The notes: generated by a model from the sequence alone, not told the origin. DNA of 64,000 nt from Niabella insulamsoli (GCF_039652435.2 NZ_CP190246.1:3410001-3474000); one strand, 5' to 3'. Counted from the first letter of the stretch, positions 1 through 7,971 are shown. Numbers and translations are program-made.

Positions 1-1
1 G

Positions 2-373
2 TTTTACATTATCCAACATTCCAAAGTCATTGATAAATATTTGCCCGTTATAAAAACGGCCGCGGAGAAAAACGAGATAAGCTTTCGGCTTTATGCTATG
101 ATGCTCGATCGGTCGTTGATGTTTAAAGATAAAGAGCAAATCTACGGCACACAAGCTTCGGGGTTGAGCGTTAAAAATGCTGCAAGCGGCAAGTGGGAAA
201 ATTTCATGTTCATTTGGCCAATCAAAGACCCCTTAACGGTCAACGAAAGAAGAAAACGAGCCGGCTTCAACAGCACGGTCGAAAAAAGCGCAGAGCACCT
301 GGGTATAACCTACGAAATTCTAACGCTGGAAAAAATTTTCGAGCTACGAAATAAGGTCACGCTTAGTGATTAG
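2..373 (+). CDS. DUF6624 family protein, 3' part only
   Basis: The reading frame is already open at the left edge, so the start lies outside the window and 123 residues are visible. Near the middle sit an 'LDR' and then 'QIYGTQ', followed by a C-terminal part with 'NERRKRAGF' and 'EHLGITYE'. The pattern of an LDR helix followed by K.QxYGTQ is what I know from DUF6624 proteins, which occur widely in Bacteroidota and have no established function. No catalytic residues are known to me. The gene stands alone; the next gene on this strand begins about 460 bases later. The family call is fairly good, the function open. Confidence 0.75.
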   Translation, partial: FYIIQHSKVIDKYLPVIKTAAEKNEISFRLYAMMLDRSLMFKDKEQIYGTQASGLSVKNAASGKWENFMFIWPIKDPLTVNERRKRAGFNSTVEKSAEHLGITYEILTLEKIFELRNKVTLSD

Positions 374-807
374 TGTTACGATTTCGAAATGCGGCGTAAA
401 TGCAGTGATGCCGATAGGCTTTTGTAATGCTTCTTTTCTAAAAATAGGGGTTGGCAACGTTTAACGGCTTTATGGCTGACTCATTTTTGCGTTAAATGTC
501 CTCCGACATCAAGTTCAACAATTTTTTAAGTGTCGAATTTCCAGCTTCTTCCTTCTTAGTCAAATCTCACCGATGGTCTTGTGAGCTGCCCGTGGACTCA
601 GCATTTAGAAGAGACTTACCATACGCCGAGTCCCTTACAGGAGACTCGGCCGAGAAAAAATGACAAAACTTTTTATTTGGAAACATGTTGCTATCAAAAA
701 AATTTGGATTGAAAAATTCTATTGCAGGTTGAACTTTGGAAAGGTAACTCAGCATCCACCCTTCACAAATATTTTCCGCGATCCGGTGATCTTTTGTCAA
801 AACTTAT
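374..807. other. Intergenic stretch with one stable hairpin
   Basis: No convincing gene is visible on either strand. The one notable structure is an 8-bp perfect stem at 625-632 / 643-650 (GCCGAGTC with GACTCGGC, 10-base loop). It has no T-run on either side, so it is not a typical intrinsic terminator. AT-rich sequence follows up to the promoter at about 808. Confidence 0.5.
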
Positions 808-831
808 TAAATTTGCAACTGGGTGGCAAAT
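808..831 (+). promoter_or_regulatory. -7 promoter element overlapped by a 21-bp palindrome (putative metal operator)
   Basis: TAAATTTG at 808-815 matches the Bacteroidota -7 element TAnnTTTG. It overlaps an imperfect palindrome at 811-831, with arms ATTTGCAAC and GTGGCAAAT around TGG, eight of nine arm positions pairing. The core TTTGCAAC...GTxGCAAA resembles operators of Fur-family zinc or iron regulators in this phylum; that link is from memory and is inference. The position over the -7 box and likely start site suits repression. It governs the small secreted protein and probably the receptor behind it. I see no clear TTTG at the usual -33 distance. Confidence 0.5.
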
Positions 832-837
832 TTTGCA

Positions 838-1173
838 TTGAAATATCCAAACAGACTAAAGGCCCTGGCTTTAGGAATGCTTCTGATTTTCGCAATCAGC
901 AGTTGTCCCAAACGCTATCTGCATGATATTTTTGCCAACCATATCGATTTTGTCGCACATACAATGCCCGACGGCAAAGCGCACGTCAGCCAAAGCGGCT
1001 TTCAATGCGATTGCAATTCGCTCGTAGCCACTTCTCCTTTTACAGCGCAGGCCAACGATGTAGTTTTACATGGCAAGCCTCTGTTCTGTTTGCATGCTGT
1101 GGCTTTTATCACCGCGCCAAGTGCAGCCCCTCCTGCCTTTATCGATTTAAGAGGGCCGCCTTCAATGGGATAA
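838..1173 (+). CDS. Small secreted protein upstream of a TonB-dependent receptor
   Basis: Protein of about 111 residues. The N-terminus has basic residues, then a hydrophobic run (ALALGMLLIFAI) ending in SSC, so it is exported and possibly a lipoprotein. After that come 'HDIFANHxD', a 'CDC' pair and a C-terminal 'LRGPPS'. Small Cys/His-bearing proteins ending in LRGPP commonly sit directly before TonB-dependent receptors in Bacteroidota; their role is unproven, but metal handling is plausible. An upstream GTG at 823 lies inside the palindromic operator, so I prefer the TTG at 838; ATG 877 would shorten the signal peptide too much. The receptor gene follows 65 bases downstream. Confidence 0.6.
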   Translation: MKYPNRLKALALGMLLIFAISSCPKRYLHDIFANHIDFVAHTMPDGKAHVSQSGFQCDCNSLVATSPFTAQANDVVLHGKPLFCLHAVAFITAPSAAPPAFIDLRGPPSMG

Positions 1174-1238
1174 CATGATCTGTGTTTCAGGAACCGTCAC
1201 GTTCCTGTATTTTTCTCATTTTATGAATTGATTTCCCG

Positions 1239-3557
1239 TTGAAGTATATTTTCACCATCCTCCTGGTATGTTCTTTTTCTTTTTATGCCACGGCGCAAAA
1301 CTGTTCCATCAGTTTGTCGGGCCACGTAGAAGACGCTGATACGCGGCAGCTGCTGCCCGGCGCCACGGTAACGATTAACGAAACAGGTGCGCGTCAAACC
1401 ACCGATGAAAAAGGCGACTTTACATTTAGCGCCCTTTGCACCGGTAAATACTCCCTTACCATCAGCCATGTCAGTTGCGATACGCTTAGAAAAAATATCC
1501 AGCTCGACAAAGACCTGCATGTAGAACTTTACCTGCCTCATGCGCGGCGAACGCTTGGAGAAGTACTGGTGGAAGCTCAAAAAGGCGCTGCTAATACAGG
1601 CTTTAAGAAAGAGCTCAACGCTGCCGCACTCGAAACAACGAAGGGCTTCTCCCTCGCCGAAGCGTTGAGCCAGATCAACGGCGTAACAATGTTGCAAACC
1701 GGATCCTCCATTTCAAAACCTGTCATTCATGGCTTGCACAGCAGCCGTATTCTTACCATTAATAATGGCGTTCGCCAGGAAGGGCAGCAATGGGGCAACG
1801 AGCATGCGCCCGAAATCGATCCTTTTATCGCGGATCAATTGGTGGTGATAAAAGGTGTGGATGAATTGAAATACGGATCCGATGCAATTGCCGGCGTGAT
1901 CCTGGTGGAACCGAAAGCGCTGCGAAATCAACCGGGTTATTCCGGAGAATTTAATTCCGGGTATTTTACAAACAACGGACAATACTATGTATCGGGCGTG
2001 TGGGAACAGCAGTTGAAAAAATGGCCTGCTTTCAGCTACCGGTTGCAGGGAACGTTTAAAAAAGGCGGCAACGTGTCGACACCCGATTATCGCCTTAACA
2101 ATACCGGAAGCGAGGAAAAAAACTTTTCTGTGACGGCTGCCTGGCGACAAGCGCGTTTTAATACCGAATTATTCTACAGCCATTTCGCGACCAAAGTGGG
2201 CATTTTTACCGGGTCACATATCGGCAACCTTACCGACCTGGAGCGCGCCATCGAAGCCGCAAAACCTGATGCAATCTTTCTGGGGCAGCGCACCTACGAC
2301 ATTCAGCGGCCGTATCAGGATGTTGCTCATCACCTGCTAAAATCGAAGACCACATTTCGACGCGGCGAAAACAAATTTAATATTTTGCTGGCCGGCCAGC
2401 TGAACCATCGCCAGGAATACGATATCGTAAGAAGCGCCGCCAACACGCGCCCGCAGCTCGATCTCTCCATCGCCACTTTTTCTGAAGATATCAACTGGGA
2501 GCATCCCAAAAGAAATGGCTTCAACGGCACCGCAGGCATTTCGATGATGCAGCAGGATAATAGTTACAGCGGCCGTTATTTTATTCCTAATTATTTTTCG
2601 TATTCCTTTGGCGGCTTTTTTATTGAGAAATGGAGCCGGCACCGATGGGAGCTGCATGCTGGTTTGCGCTATGACCATAAAACGATTAATACCAACCGGC
2701 TGAAATTTAATGGCGACTCCATCAATAACGATTTTAAGTTTTCCACTTTTGCAGCTTCATTCAACGCAGTGTATAAAATTTCGGATAACTGGCGTTCCAA
2801 CATCAGTGTAGGACTGGCAAGCCGCGCGCCCTATGTAAATGAATTACTCAGCGATGGTATCCATCACGGAACCGCCACTTATGAAAAAGGCAATATTGCC
2901 CTGAAGCCCGAACAATCGCTTCATATCACTTCAGGCGTTCATTTTCAAAACAATGCCAAAAACCTTGATGCAGATATTTTATTGTATGCCAATTCGATCC
3001 ACAATTTTATTTACCAGCAACCCAGGCCTGATAGCGCCGTGTTGACCATTGCCGGCGCCTTTCCGCTTATCGAATACACACAAACCAATGCGTTGCTATA
3101 TGGCTTAGACCTCGGTGTTTCCTGGAATGTAACAGCCCCACTCAAATGGACTTCTAAACTTTCCGTGTTGTATGCCCGCAATGTTTCAGCCAAAGACTGG
3201 CTGATTCTTATGCCTGCAAATAGCATGAGCAGCGACCTGGCTTATCAATTTAAAAATGGGAAACGCCTGTCGAACAGTTATGTGTCGCTCGAGTTTCAGC
3301 ATGTCGCCCGCCAATCACGCGTCCCCGACGAAGCAAATGGCCGCCAGGATTATAAAGCGCCGCCGCCCGCCTACAGCCTGGTCCATTTTAACGCAGCCAC
3401 AACGGTTGCAATCGGCAAAACGCCTGTCACTTTCGGCATTGGCGCGCGCAACCTTTTAAACACCGTGTATAGAAATTACCTGAACAGTATGCGCTATTTC
3501 ACAGATGAGATGGGCAGAAATATACAATTCAGAATCAAAGTTCCTTTTAATCCCTAA
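1239..3557 (+). CDS. TonB-dependent outer membrane receptor (probable metal or chelate uptake)
   Basis: 772 residues. Signal peptide (KYIFTILLVCSFSFYATAQ), then a carboxypeptidase-like beta-sandwich (about 25-110, 'GHVEDADTRQLLPGATV'), a plug domain (about 120-225) and a C-terminal 22-strand-type barrel ending in a hydrophobic strand. The plug contains 'HGLHSSRILTINNGVRQEGQ' followed by an HAPEIDPF segment, typical of a Bacteroidota receptor group resembling zinc receptors such as ZnuD. It lacks the extra N-terminal and C-terminal features of SusC, so glycan uptake is unlikely. The start is TTG; an ATG at 1223 is followed at once by a stop. Co-transcription with the small protein before it and the lipoprotein after it is likely. 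Confidence 0.88.
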   Translation: MKYIFTILLVCSFSFYATAQNCSISLSGHVEDADTRQLLPGATVTINETGARQTTDEKGDFTFSALCTGKYSLTISHVSCDTLRKNIQLDKDLHVELYLPHARRTLGEVLVEAQKGAANTGFKKELNAAALETTKGFSLAEALSQINGVTMLQTGSSISKPVIHGLHSSRILTINNGVRQEGQQWGNEHAPEIDPFIADQLVVIKGVDELKYGSDAIAGVILVEPKALRNQPGYSGEFNSGYFTNNGQYYVSGVWEQQLKKWPAFSYRLQGTFKKGGNVSTPDYRLNNTGSEEKNFSVTAAWRQARFNTELFYSHFATKVGIFTGSHIGNLTDLERAIEAAKPDAIFLGQRTYDIQRPYQDVAHHLLKSKTTFRRGENKFNILLAGQLNHRQEYDIVRSAANTRPQLDLSIATFSEDINWEHPKRNGFNGTAGISMMQQDNSYSGRYFIPNYFSYSFGGFFIEKWSRHRWELHAGLRYDHKTINTNRLKFNGDSINNDFKFSTFAASFNAVYKISDNWRSNISVGLASRAPYVNELLSDGIHHGTATYEKGNIALKPEQSLHITSGVHFQNNAKNLDADILLYANSIHNFIYQQPRPDSAVLTIAGAFPLIEYTQTNALLYGLDLGVSWNVTAPLKWTSKLSVLYARNVSAKDWLILMPANSMSSDLAYQFKNGKRLSNSYVSLEFQHVARQSRVPDEANGRQDYKAPPPAYSLVHFNAATTVAIGKTPVTFGIGARNLLNTVYRNYLNSMRYFTDEMGRNIQFRIKVPFNP

Positions 3558-3587
3558 ACTATTTTTTTAATACAGAAAACAAAAAAG

Positions 3588-4157
3588 ATGAAAAAAAACT
3601 TATTTAAAATCGCATTGAGTATGACGCTGGTGACTGTGTTGCTGGCAGCCTGCAAAAAAGATGATGTCGATGTAGAAGATAACGAAGAAGAAGTGATCAC
3701 CACGATGAAGCTGACTTTTACACCGGTTGGCGGCGGCACAGCAGTGACCGCACAGTTTAAAGACCCGGACGGCCCAGGCGGCACCCCTCCCACACAAGAC
3801 GAAATTTTGCTCGCTCCGTCAACTACTTACAACGTGTCGCTGCAATTGTTGAACGAAACACAAAACCCCGCCGAAGATGTGACGCTCGAAGTAGTTGAAG
3901 AAGCGATCGCCCACCGCTTTTATTATGAGCCTGATGCCGGCAGCAATATCACTGTTTCGGGACTAAACAATGATGAAAACGGGGTCGCATTAGGCACTAC
4001 GAGCAGCTGGGTTACAGGCGCAGCGGCCAACGGCTCCATCAGGATCACCTTGAGGCATTACCCCGGCAATCCCCCCGGCAAAGCCGCTGCTGATCCGGTT
4101 AACAGCCCGAAATCAGGCACTGACGTTGAGGTAAATTTTACTACCAAAATTCAATAA
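3588..4157 (+). CDS. Lipoprotein partner of the TonB-dependent receptor
   Basis: 189 residues. Signal peptide with lipobox LLAAC at the cleavage site, followed by KKDD and an acidic stretch (DVDVEDNEEEV), the usual outer-membrane lipoprotein export signal in this phylum. The rest looks all-beta: 'MKLTFTPVGGGT', 'STTYNVSLQLLNET', 'SIRITLRHYPGNPPGK'. It lies 30 bases behind the receptor. Lipoproteins of this kind regularly follow zinc/iron-type receptors in Chitinophagaceae and probably sit at the cell surface as a receptor accessory. No enzyme motif is visible. Confidence 0.7.
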   Translation: MKKNLFKIALSMTLVTVLLAACKKDDVDVEDNEEEVITTMKLTFTPVGGGTAVTAQFKDPDGPGGTPPTQDEILLAPSTTYNVSLQLLNETQNPAEDVTLEVVEEAIAHRFYYEPDAGSNITVSGLNNDENGVALGTTSSWVTGAAANGSIRITLRHYPGNPPGKAAADPVNSPKSGTDVEVNFTTKIQ

Positions 4158-4167
4158 GAAAAAGCGG

Positions 4168-4184
4168 GGAGGCCTGATGCCTCC
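4168..4184. terminator. Bidirectional intrinsic terminator between convergent loci
   Basis: Stem GGAGGC / GCCTCC with loop CTGAT. On the plus strand it is followed by TCTATTTTC, on the minus strand by CCGCTTTTTC. It lies between the lipoprotein stop (4157) and the stop of the minus-strand thioredoxin gene (4186) and can serve both operons. Confidence 0.7.
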
Positions 4185-4185
4185 T

Positions 4186-4659
4186 CTATTTTCTTGTGGC
4201 TATCGCGTCAACAACTTCCAGCAACTTGTCCTGTTTTAAAACGCCGGCATAGCGGAATATAACCCGGTAATTTTTATCAAGCGCTACCCAGGTCGGAAAG
4301 GTCAACCGCTCCGATCCGTTGAGCGCCACCGCAAGTTCGTGAACGCCATGCCACCCCGATTTTGTATACCGATACAAGCCGGATCGAAAACGTAGCGCTT
4401 CTTTTTCATCCGCATTGAGCTCCAGCAAATAAAAATCTTCAGCGCGCTTTTGCAGGTTTTTACTTTTCGAAATTTGCTGCTTTTGCAGAAAACAGTAGGT
4501 ACACCAATCGGCGGTGATCAATACCAGCATGGGCCTTTCCTCCCGCTTCATAAGACTGTCGGCCCGGGCCACCGGCAGCGGCTTGAACTGGGCCATGCCG
4601 GTCACCGCGCAGAGGAGCAGGGCAAAAATTAATTTATATTTAAGCGCGGACGCTTTCAT
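4186..4659 (-). CDS. Exported thioredoxin-fold protein (CTYC active site)
   Basis: 157 residues from ATG 4659, chosen because it gives a clean signal peptide (KYKLIFALLLCAVTGMAQF). A longer reading would run into the preceding receptor gene. The mature part has 'VLITADWCTYC' with redox cysteines 53 and 56, then 'FPTWVALD' containing the cis-Pro-type TFP motif. This is a periplasmic thioredoxin-like disulfide reductase. It begins 7 bases after the receptor stop codon, so the two are co-transcribed. Its partner is unknown; the paired cysteines in the receptor plug (NCNICNTG) are an appealing candidate, but that is inference. Confidence 0.82.
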   Translation of the reverse strand: MKASALKYKLIFALLLCAVTGMAQFKPLPVARADSLMKREERPMLVLITADWCTYCFLQKQQISKSKNLQKRAEDFYLLELNADEKEALRFRSGLYRYTKSGWHGVHELAVALNGSERLTFPTWVALDKNYRVIFRYAGVLKQDKLLEVVDAIATRK

Positions 4660-4666
4660 ATCATTT

Positions 4667-6961
4667 TTAAAACAACTGGTACCGAAAACCAAGGAAACCG
4701 CGGATGCCCTGGTTTGGCGCGTACACATAAGAAGGATCGAAGGTTAAGCCATACGGATTATCGGGCGTAGCGATGGCGCGCCCCTCCGCATCAAACTGCA
4801 CTTCTTTATCAAAAGGGTCGTTTGCGCGCGCGATCAGGAATGGGCTACCCTTGGCGGGGGTCCAGTTCAGCAGGTTTTTAACGCCTCCGTAAATTTCAAT
4901 TTTTTCGCCGATGTTGCGGCTAAGCTGAATATTTTGAATACTCCACCAGGGAGCGTAGGCGCTTCGCGGGTCAAGATCGCTCAACAGCGGCAGCCGCATC
5001 GGCCCGTATAAATTTCCGGTGTAATCGATTTTGACGCCGACACCCGGGATCGTGTAACCCAGGGTCCACACGCCTGTGAGGCGCTCGGCAAACAATTGCC
5101 TTTGCCGCATGCCGTTTTCTTTGTTGAATACATCCATTGCGGTCGCACCGATCAGCGCCTTAAACCCATTGGGCAACACCAGGTCCGCATTTAAAGAAAC
5201 CCCTCTTGAAACCCCGTAACCTTTCAGGTTGTCATAAATAATCTTATTAGGATCCGAATCATAATCCGGAATGACTTTATTGGTAAAATAGGTGTAGAAC
5301 AGCGTGGCATCCAAACCCAAAAAGGCAGCGCCAACATTTATCTTTTTTACAAAATTGAGGTTCGCATTCCACGAGGTTTCGGGTTTCAAATCTTCAGTAA
5401 ATACCACTTCTCTTGCACCAGTCAAAGCGGCATGATCTTCCGTAAATACATTCGCAACGCGATATCCGTTTCCTAAACTGAGGCGCAGCGTATGCTTTCT
5501 ATCAAAAGAGCTCCATTTATAATTAATGCGTGGCGTAACAATATTTCCGTGGAGGGAATTATAATCGTAACGCAGGCCGAGCAATAATTTGTGATTGGCG
5601 TGGAGCGCAATTTCATCCTGCATAAAAAGCCCCGGCAGATGGGTTCTTGCCGGCTTGTTCCAACCCACATTATTCAAATCGGCCGTGGCCGGCGTATTAT
5701 CATCGTAATAGGTATAACGATAAGCCAAACCCGTCAGCAGCTCGTGCTTTTGAATTGTTTTAAACCAGGTGAGTTGAGCAAAACTTATTTTTTGATTAGC
5801 CTGATATGGGATATTTCCATACACGGAATTTTGATCATGCCCGTTGGCGCTAAACTGCAAAAGAAGAGTTTCTTTTAACGGCAACTGATAGGTGCCAAAC
5901 AGTTCCCAGCGGCTGGTGTAAATACTTTCACCATATACTTCATCTCCTCCGCGGTAGCGGGCCGACCAATTCATTTCACCGCCCCATCTGTCTTCATAAA
6001 CGTAACGGCCCGCTAATGAAAAAATACGATTCTCAGGACGCTCGACATCCCATTTGTTAAACACAGAAACGCGATGCTGTAACGTCACATCAGTAAAATG
6101 ATCTTGGTTATTGTCGATTGGATGCTGATAATTAAAATAATTCACTCCTAAAAGTGATGTTGCTTTTTTGCCGGCGCGCAATTTGGCAGAGAGGTCAACG
6201 TTCAACTCTTTCCAACTGGTAGCAAAAACATCTGCAGCGAGCAGCGGCACATTTCCCGGCCGCTTCGTGATGACGTTGATGAGCCCGCCGACCGCTTCGC
6301 TGCCATAAAGCGTCGATGCCGGACCTTTGACTACTTCGATCCGATCTACCAGCGATTGCGGAATACCGCTCAGTCCGTAAACGGTGGACAGCCCGCTAAC
6401 GATAGGCATGCCATCGATCAAAATCATCGTATAGGGCCCTTCGAGCCCATTGATATGAATATCTCCCGTGTTACAAATATTACAGTTGAGTTGCGGCCGC
6501 ACGCCGTTGATGTTTTGCAGCGCATCAAAAATAGTGGCGGTGGGATTGGCCTTAAAAAATTTGGACGTATACACTTCAATCGGAACAGGACTATCGTTTC
6601 GAGACACTTCTTTCATTGTGCCGGAGATCACCACTTCCTCCAATTCCTGATCAACTTCTCCCAACAAAATGTCCAGTCGGCTTTCCTCTTTTTGCAGATT
6701 AAATTTTGATCGGGCAGTTTTAAAACCTGTGGCGGTAGCTTCCATAATCCAGCTTCCATACTCGAGATCGCTGATCACATAATTACCGAGCGAGTCCGAA
6801 ACGGCTGCTTTATCTGAATTCAGAATGCGCACTGACGCAAAAACCAGGGGTTGGTCCCATTTATCCGTGATCCTGCCTTTGACATCGCCTGTTTGCGCTT
6901 CGGCAATGCCGCCATATAACAACATCCATAGCAGCATCCCGCGCCAGCTACTCCGATTCAT
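4667..6961 (-). CDS. TonB-dependent outer membrane receptor with Cys-containing plug
   Basis: 764 residues: signal peptide (LLWMLLYGGIAEAQ), carboxypeptidase-like domain (about 25-110), plug (about 125-235) and barrel to the C-terminal 'FLGFRYQLF'. The plug has 'NCNICNTGDIHINGLEGPY' and then 'ILIDGMPIVSGLSTVYGLSG', a strongly conserved signature of one receptor subgroup in Bacteroidota, annotated elsewhere as siderophore or colicin-type receptors. Both cysteines are conserved in sequences I recall. Two palindromes cover its promoter and leader (6964-7022), pointing to control by a metal-sensing repressor. It is followed by the thioredoxin gene. Confidence 0.88.
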   Translation of the reverse strand: MNRSSWRGMLLWMLLYGGIAEAQTGDVKGRITDKWDQPLVFASVRILNSDKAAVSDSLGNYVISDLEYGSWIMEATATGFKTARSKFNLQKEESRLDILLGEVDQELEEVVISGTMKEVSRNDSPVPIEVYTSKFFKANPTATIFDALQNINGVRPQLNCNICNTGDIHINGLEGPYTMILIDGMPIVSGLSTVYGLSGIPQSLVDRIEVVKGPASTLYGSEAVGGLINVITKRPGNVPLLAADVFATSWKELNVDLSAKLRAGKKATSLLGVNYFNYQHPIDNNQDHFTDVTLQHRVSVFNKWDVERPENRIFSLAGRYVYEDRWGGEMNWSARYRGGDEVYGESIYTSRWELFGTYQLPLKETLLLQFSANGHDQNSVYGNIPYQANQKISFAQLTWFKTIQKHELLTGLAYRYTYYDDNTPATADLNNVGWNKPARTHLPGLFMQDEIALHANHKLLLGLRYDYNSLHGNIVTPRINYKWSSFDRKHTLRLSLGNGYRVANVFTEDHAALTGAREVVFTEDLKPETSWNANLNFVKKINVGAAFLGLDATLFYTYFTNKVIPDYDSDPNKIIYDNLKGYGVSRGVSLNADLVLPNGFKALIGATAMDVFNKENGMRQRQLFAERLTGVWTLGYTIPGVGVKIDYTGNLYGPMRLPLLSDLDPRSAYAPWWSIQNIQLSRNIGEKIEIYGGVKNLLNWTPAKGSPFLIARANDPFDKEVQFDAEGRAIATPDNPYGLTFDPSYVYAPNQGIRGFLGFRYQLF

Positions 6962-6963
6962 AA

Positions 6964-7022
6964 TTAGATTAATCTATAAATTTTAAATAAAAAATTACAT
7001 TTCAAAGTTAGATTAATCTAAC
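6964..7022 (-). promoter_or_regulatory. Twin palindromic operators over the receptor promoter
   Basis: A perfect 16-bp palindrome GTTAGATTAATCTAAC lies at 7007-7022. A second copy of the core, TAGATTAATCTA, lies at 6965-6976, three bases before the receptor start codon. The centres are 44 bp apart, about four helical turns. On the minus strand the distal palindrome runs into TAACTTTG (7003-7010), a good -7 element, so a bound repressor would cover the promoter while the second site sits at the start of the mRNA. The TTAG...CTAA arms recall DtxR/MntR-type operators; the identity of the regulator is inference and no such gene is in the window. Confidence 0.65.
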
Positions 7023-7435
7023 AATATGTTAGTATTTTTTTATTACCTTTTTGATCAGCAGGTTGTAGCGCCAAAAAAACCGTAGCCAGCATTTCATTAA
7101 ACGCGCTACGGTTTGATGAGAAGGGGGTTAAAGTCTTATAACTCCCGTTTCGAGCCGTTCGTCGAAAAAAATGGCTAACTCGTCGAATTCCAAAAGATTA
7201 CCTACACATTTTCTTCTACTTTTACGGCGGTTTAGAGGGCTTAGAGTGGCTACGGGATCTTTCCAGATCATTGTTTGCCGCTCTATTTTTTTGGCTAACA
7301 ACGAAAGATCTGTTTCCTATAAATGGATTATCCTTGCATTTCCCGCGCCAGCCACATTAAAATACGCACCTGCCCTTCAAAGTTTTTTCGGATTACATAT
7401 TGAAATGCCGTATCTTAGAGCTAACTCTAACCACC
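7023..7435. other. Non-coding stretch with a minus-strand terminator
   Basis: No credible gene. A 10-bp stem at 7077-7086 / 7105-7114 (AAACCGTAGC with GCTACGGTTT) is described separately. One open frame at 7171-7452 has a composition unlike a protein and is not called. The sequence just before 7436 (TACATATTG) may hold a weak promoter for the small gene there. Confidence 0.45.
7073..7114 (-). terminator. Intrinsic terminator for a minus-strand transcript
   Basis: Perfect 10-bp stem (7077-7086 with 7105-7114, 18-base loop). Read on the minus strand it is followed by a run of seven T. No minus-strand gene ends here; the nearest one upstream in that direction is the YetF-like gene at 8272. This suggests an uncalled minus-strand RNA between about 7115 and 8270, or a relic of a lost gene. 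Confidence 0.55.
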
Positions 7436-7654
7436 ATGACTACAGGACTTAGCTACGATCAAGTTATTAAATCGCTTGTGAAATCAGAATGCGATGATTT
7501 CATTCAGCAGGTGATTATCTTACTTACCCTCGTTCATGATGAAATCAAGACAAGCTCTCTTGAAAAATCAGATTTTACTTTCACCCAGTTTGATGAAGGC
7601 CATATCCTGGTCTCAAATGTAAAGGATAGTTGGCCAGGGTATCTTTCTGATTGA
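7436..7654 (+). CDS. Small hypothetical protein, possibly frameshifted
   Basis: 72 residues from ATG 7436: acidic and helical at first, then 'SDFTFTQFDEGHILVSNVKDS'. I do not recognise it. Just before its stop the +1 frame continues for about 30 further codons in a protein-like way (FLIERNSNEASPNFPIGARR, stop at 7748). The original gene may therefore have been near 100 residues and broken by one indel, or the downstream frame may be chance. No neighbour on the same strand. The intrinsic terminator at 7926 fits as its transcript end. Confidence 0.4.
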   Translation: MTTGLSYDQVIKSLVKSECDDFIQQVIILLTLVHDEIKTSSLEKSDFTFTQFDEGHILVSNVKDSWPGYLSD

Positions 7655-7893
7655 AAGAAATTCAAATGAGGCTTCTCCAAATTTTCCCATTGGGGCAAGA
7701 CGGTTAGCAACTTATGCCTGCTGTATGCACAATAAAATGAAGTCATAATTTAGGTTTTCGATTCGGAAGGCCCAATTTTCTTTGATGGAGATCAAATCAA
7801 TTCAGTTTTAAGCAACTATAATGCGGTTAAGGCATGAAAATTGCTCCAAATTATGATTTAATAGCATTTTATACACGACGGTATAATAAAGAA

Positions 7894-7915
7894 ACCCCCT
7901 GTAAAAACAGGAGGT
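7894..7915 (+). other. Stem-loop 1 of a hairpin cluster
   Basis: ACCCCCTGT pairs with ACAGGAGGT across an AAAA loop, nine positions with one C/A mismatch. The 3' arm contains GGAGG, which could alternatively pair with CCTCC at 7922-7926, so this hairpin may compete with the terminator immediately downstream. Confidence 0.45.
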
Positions 7916-7925
7916 CTAAGCCCTC

Positions 7926-7949
7926 CCCCAGCCTCAGGCTGGGGTTTTT
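7926..7949 (+). terminator. Strong intrinsic terminator
   Basis: Perfect 8-bp GC-rich stem CCCCAGCC / GGCTGGGG with a TCA loop, followed directly by TTTTT. It is the best terminator in the window for plus-strand transcription, but the nearest plus-strand gene ends 180-270 bases earlier. Confidence 0.8.
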
Positions 7950-7971
7950 GTGTTAACCCTCTAACACAAAA
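7946..7971. other. Stem-loop 3 of a hairpin cluster
   Basis: TTTTGTGTTA (7946-7955) pairs perfectly with TAACACAAAA (7962-7971) across loop ACCCTC. The 5' arm shares its T-run with the preceding terminator, so on the plus strand the two structures are mutually linked. On the minus strand this could act as a weak terminator. Confidence 0.45.

Noticed and set aside
625..650. Stable hairpin considered as a terminator
   Set aside because: No T-run on either strand; kept only as a structural note.
567..926. Open frames on both strands before the first receptor locus
   Set aside because: They overlap one another, carry no recognisable motif, and cross the promoter and operator at 808-831.
1221..3226. 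Several long minus-strand frames inside the first receptor gene
   Set aside because: Shadows of the receptor reading frame, without start context or motifs.
7100..7170. Segment considered as a tRNA or tRNA fragment
   Set aside because: A TTCGAGC resembles a T-loop but the flanking stem does not pair and no cloverleaf can be drawn.
7171..7452. 93-codon plus-strand open frame
   Set aside because: Starts in front of low-complexity sequence, the composition is not protein-like, and it overlaps the better candidate at 7436.
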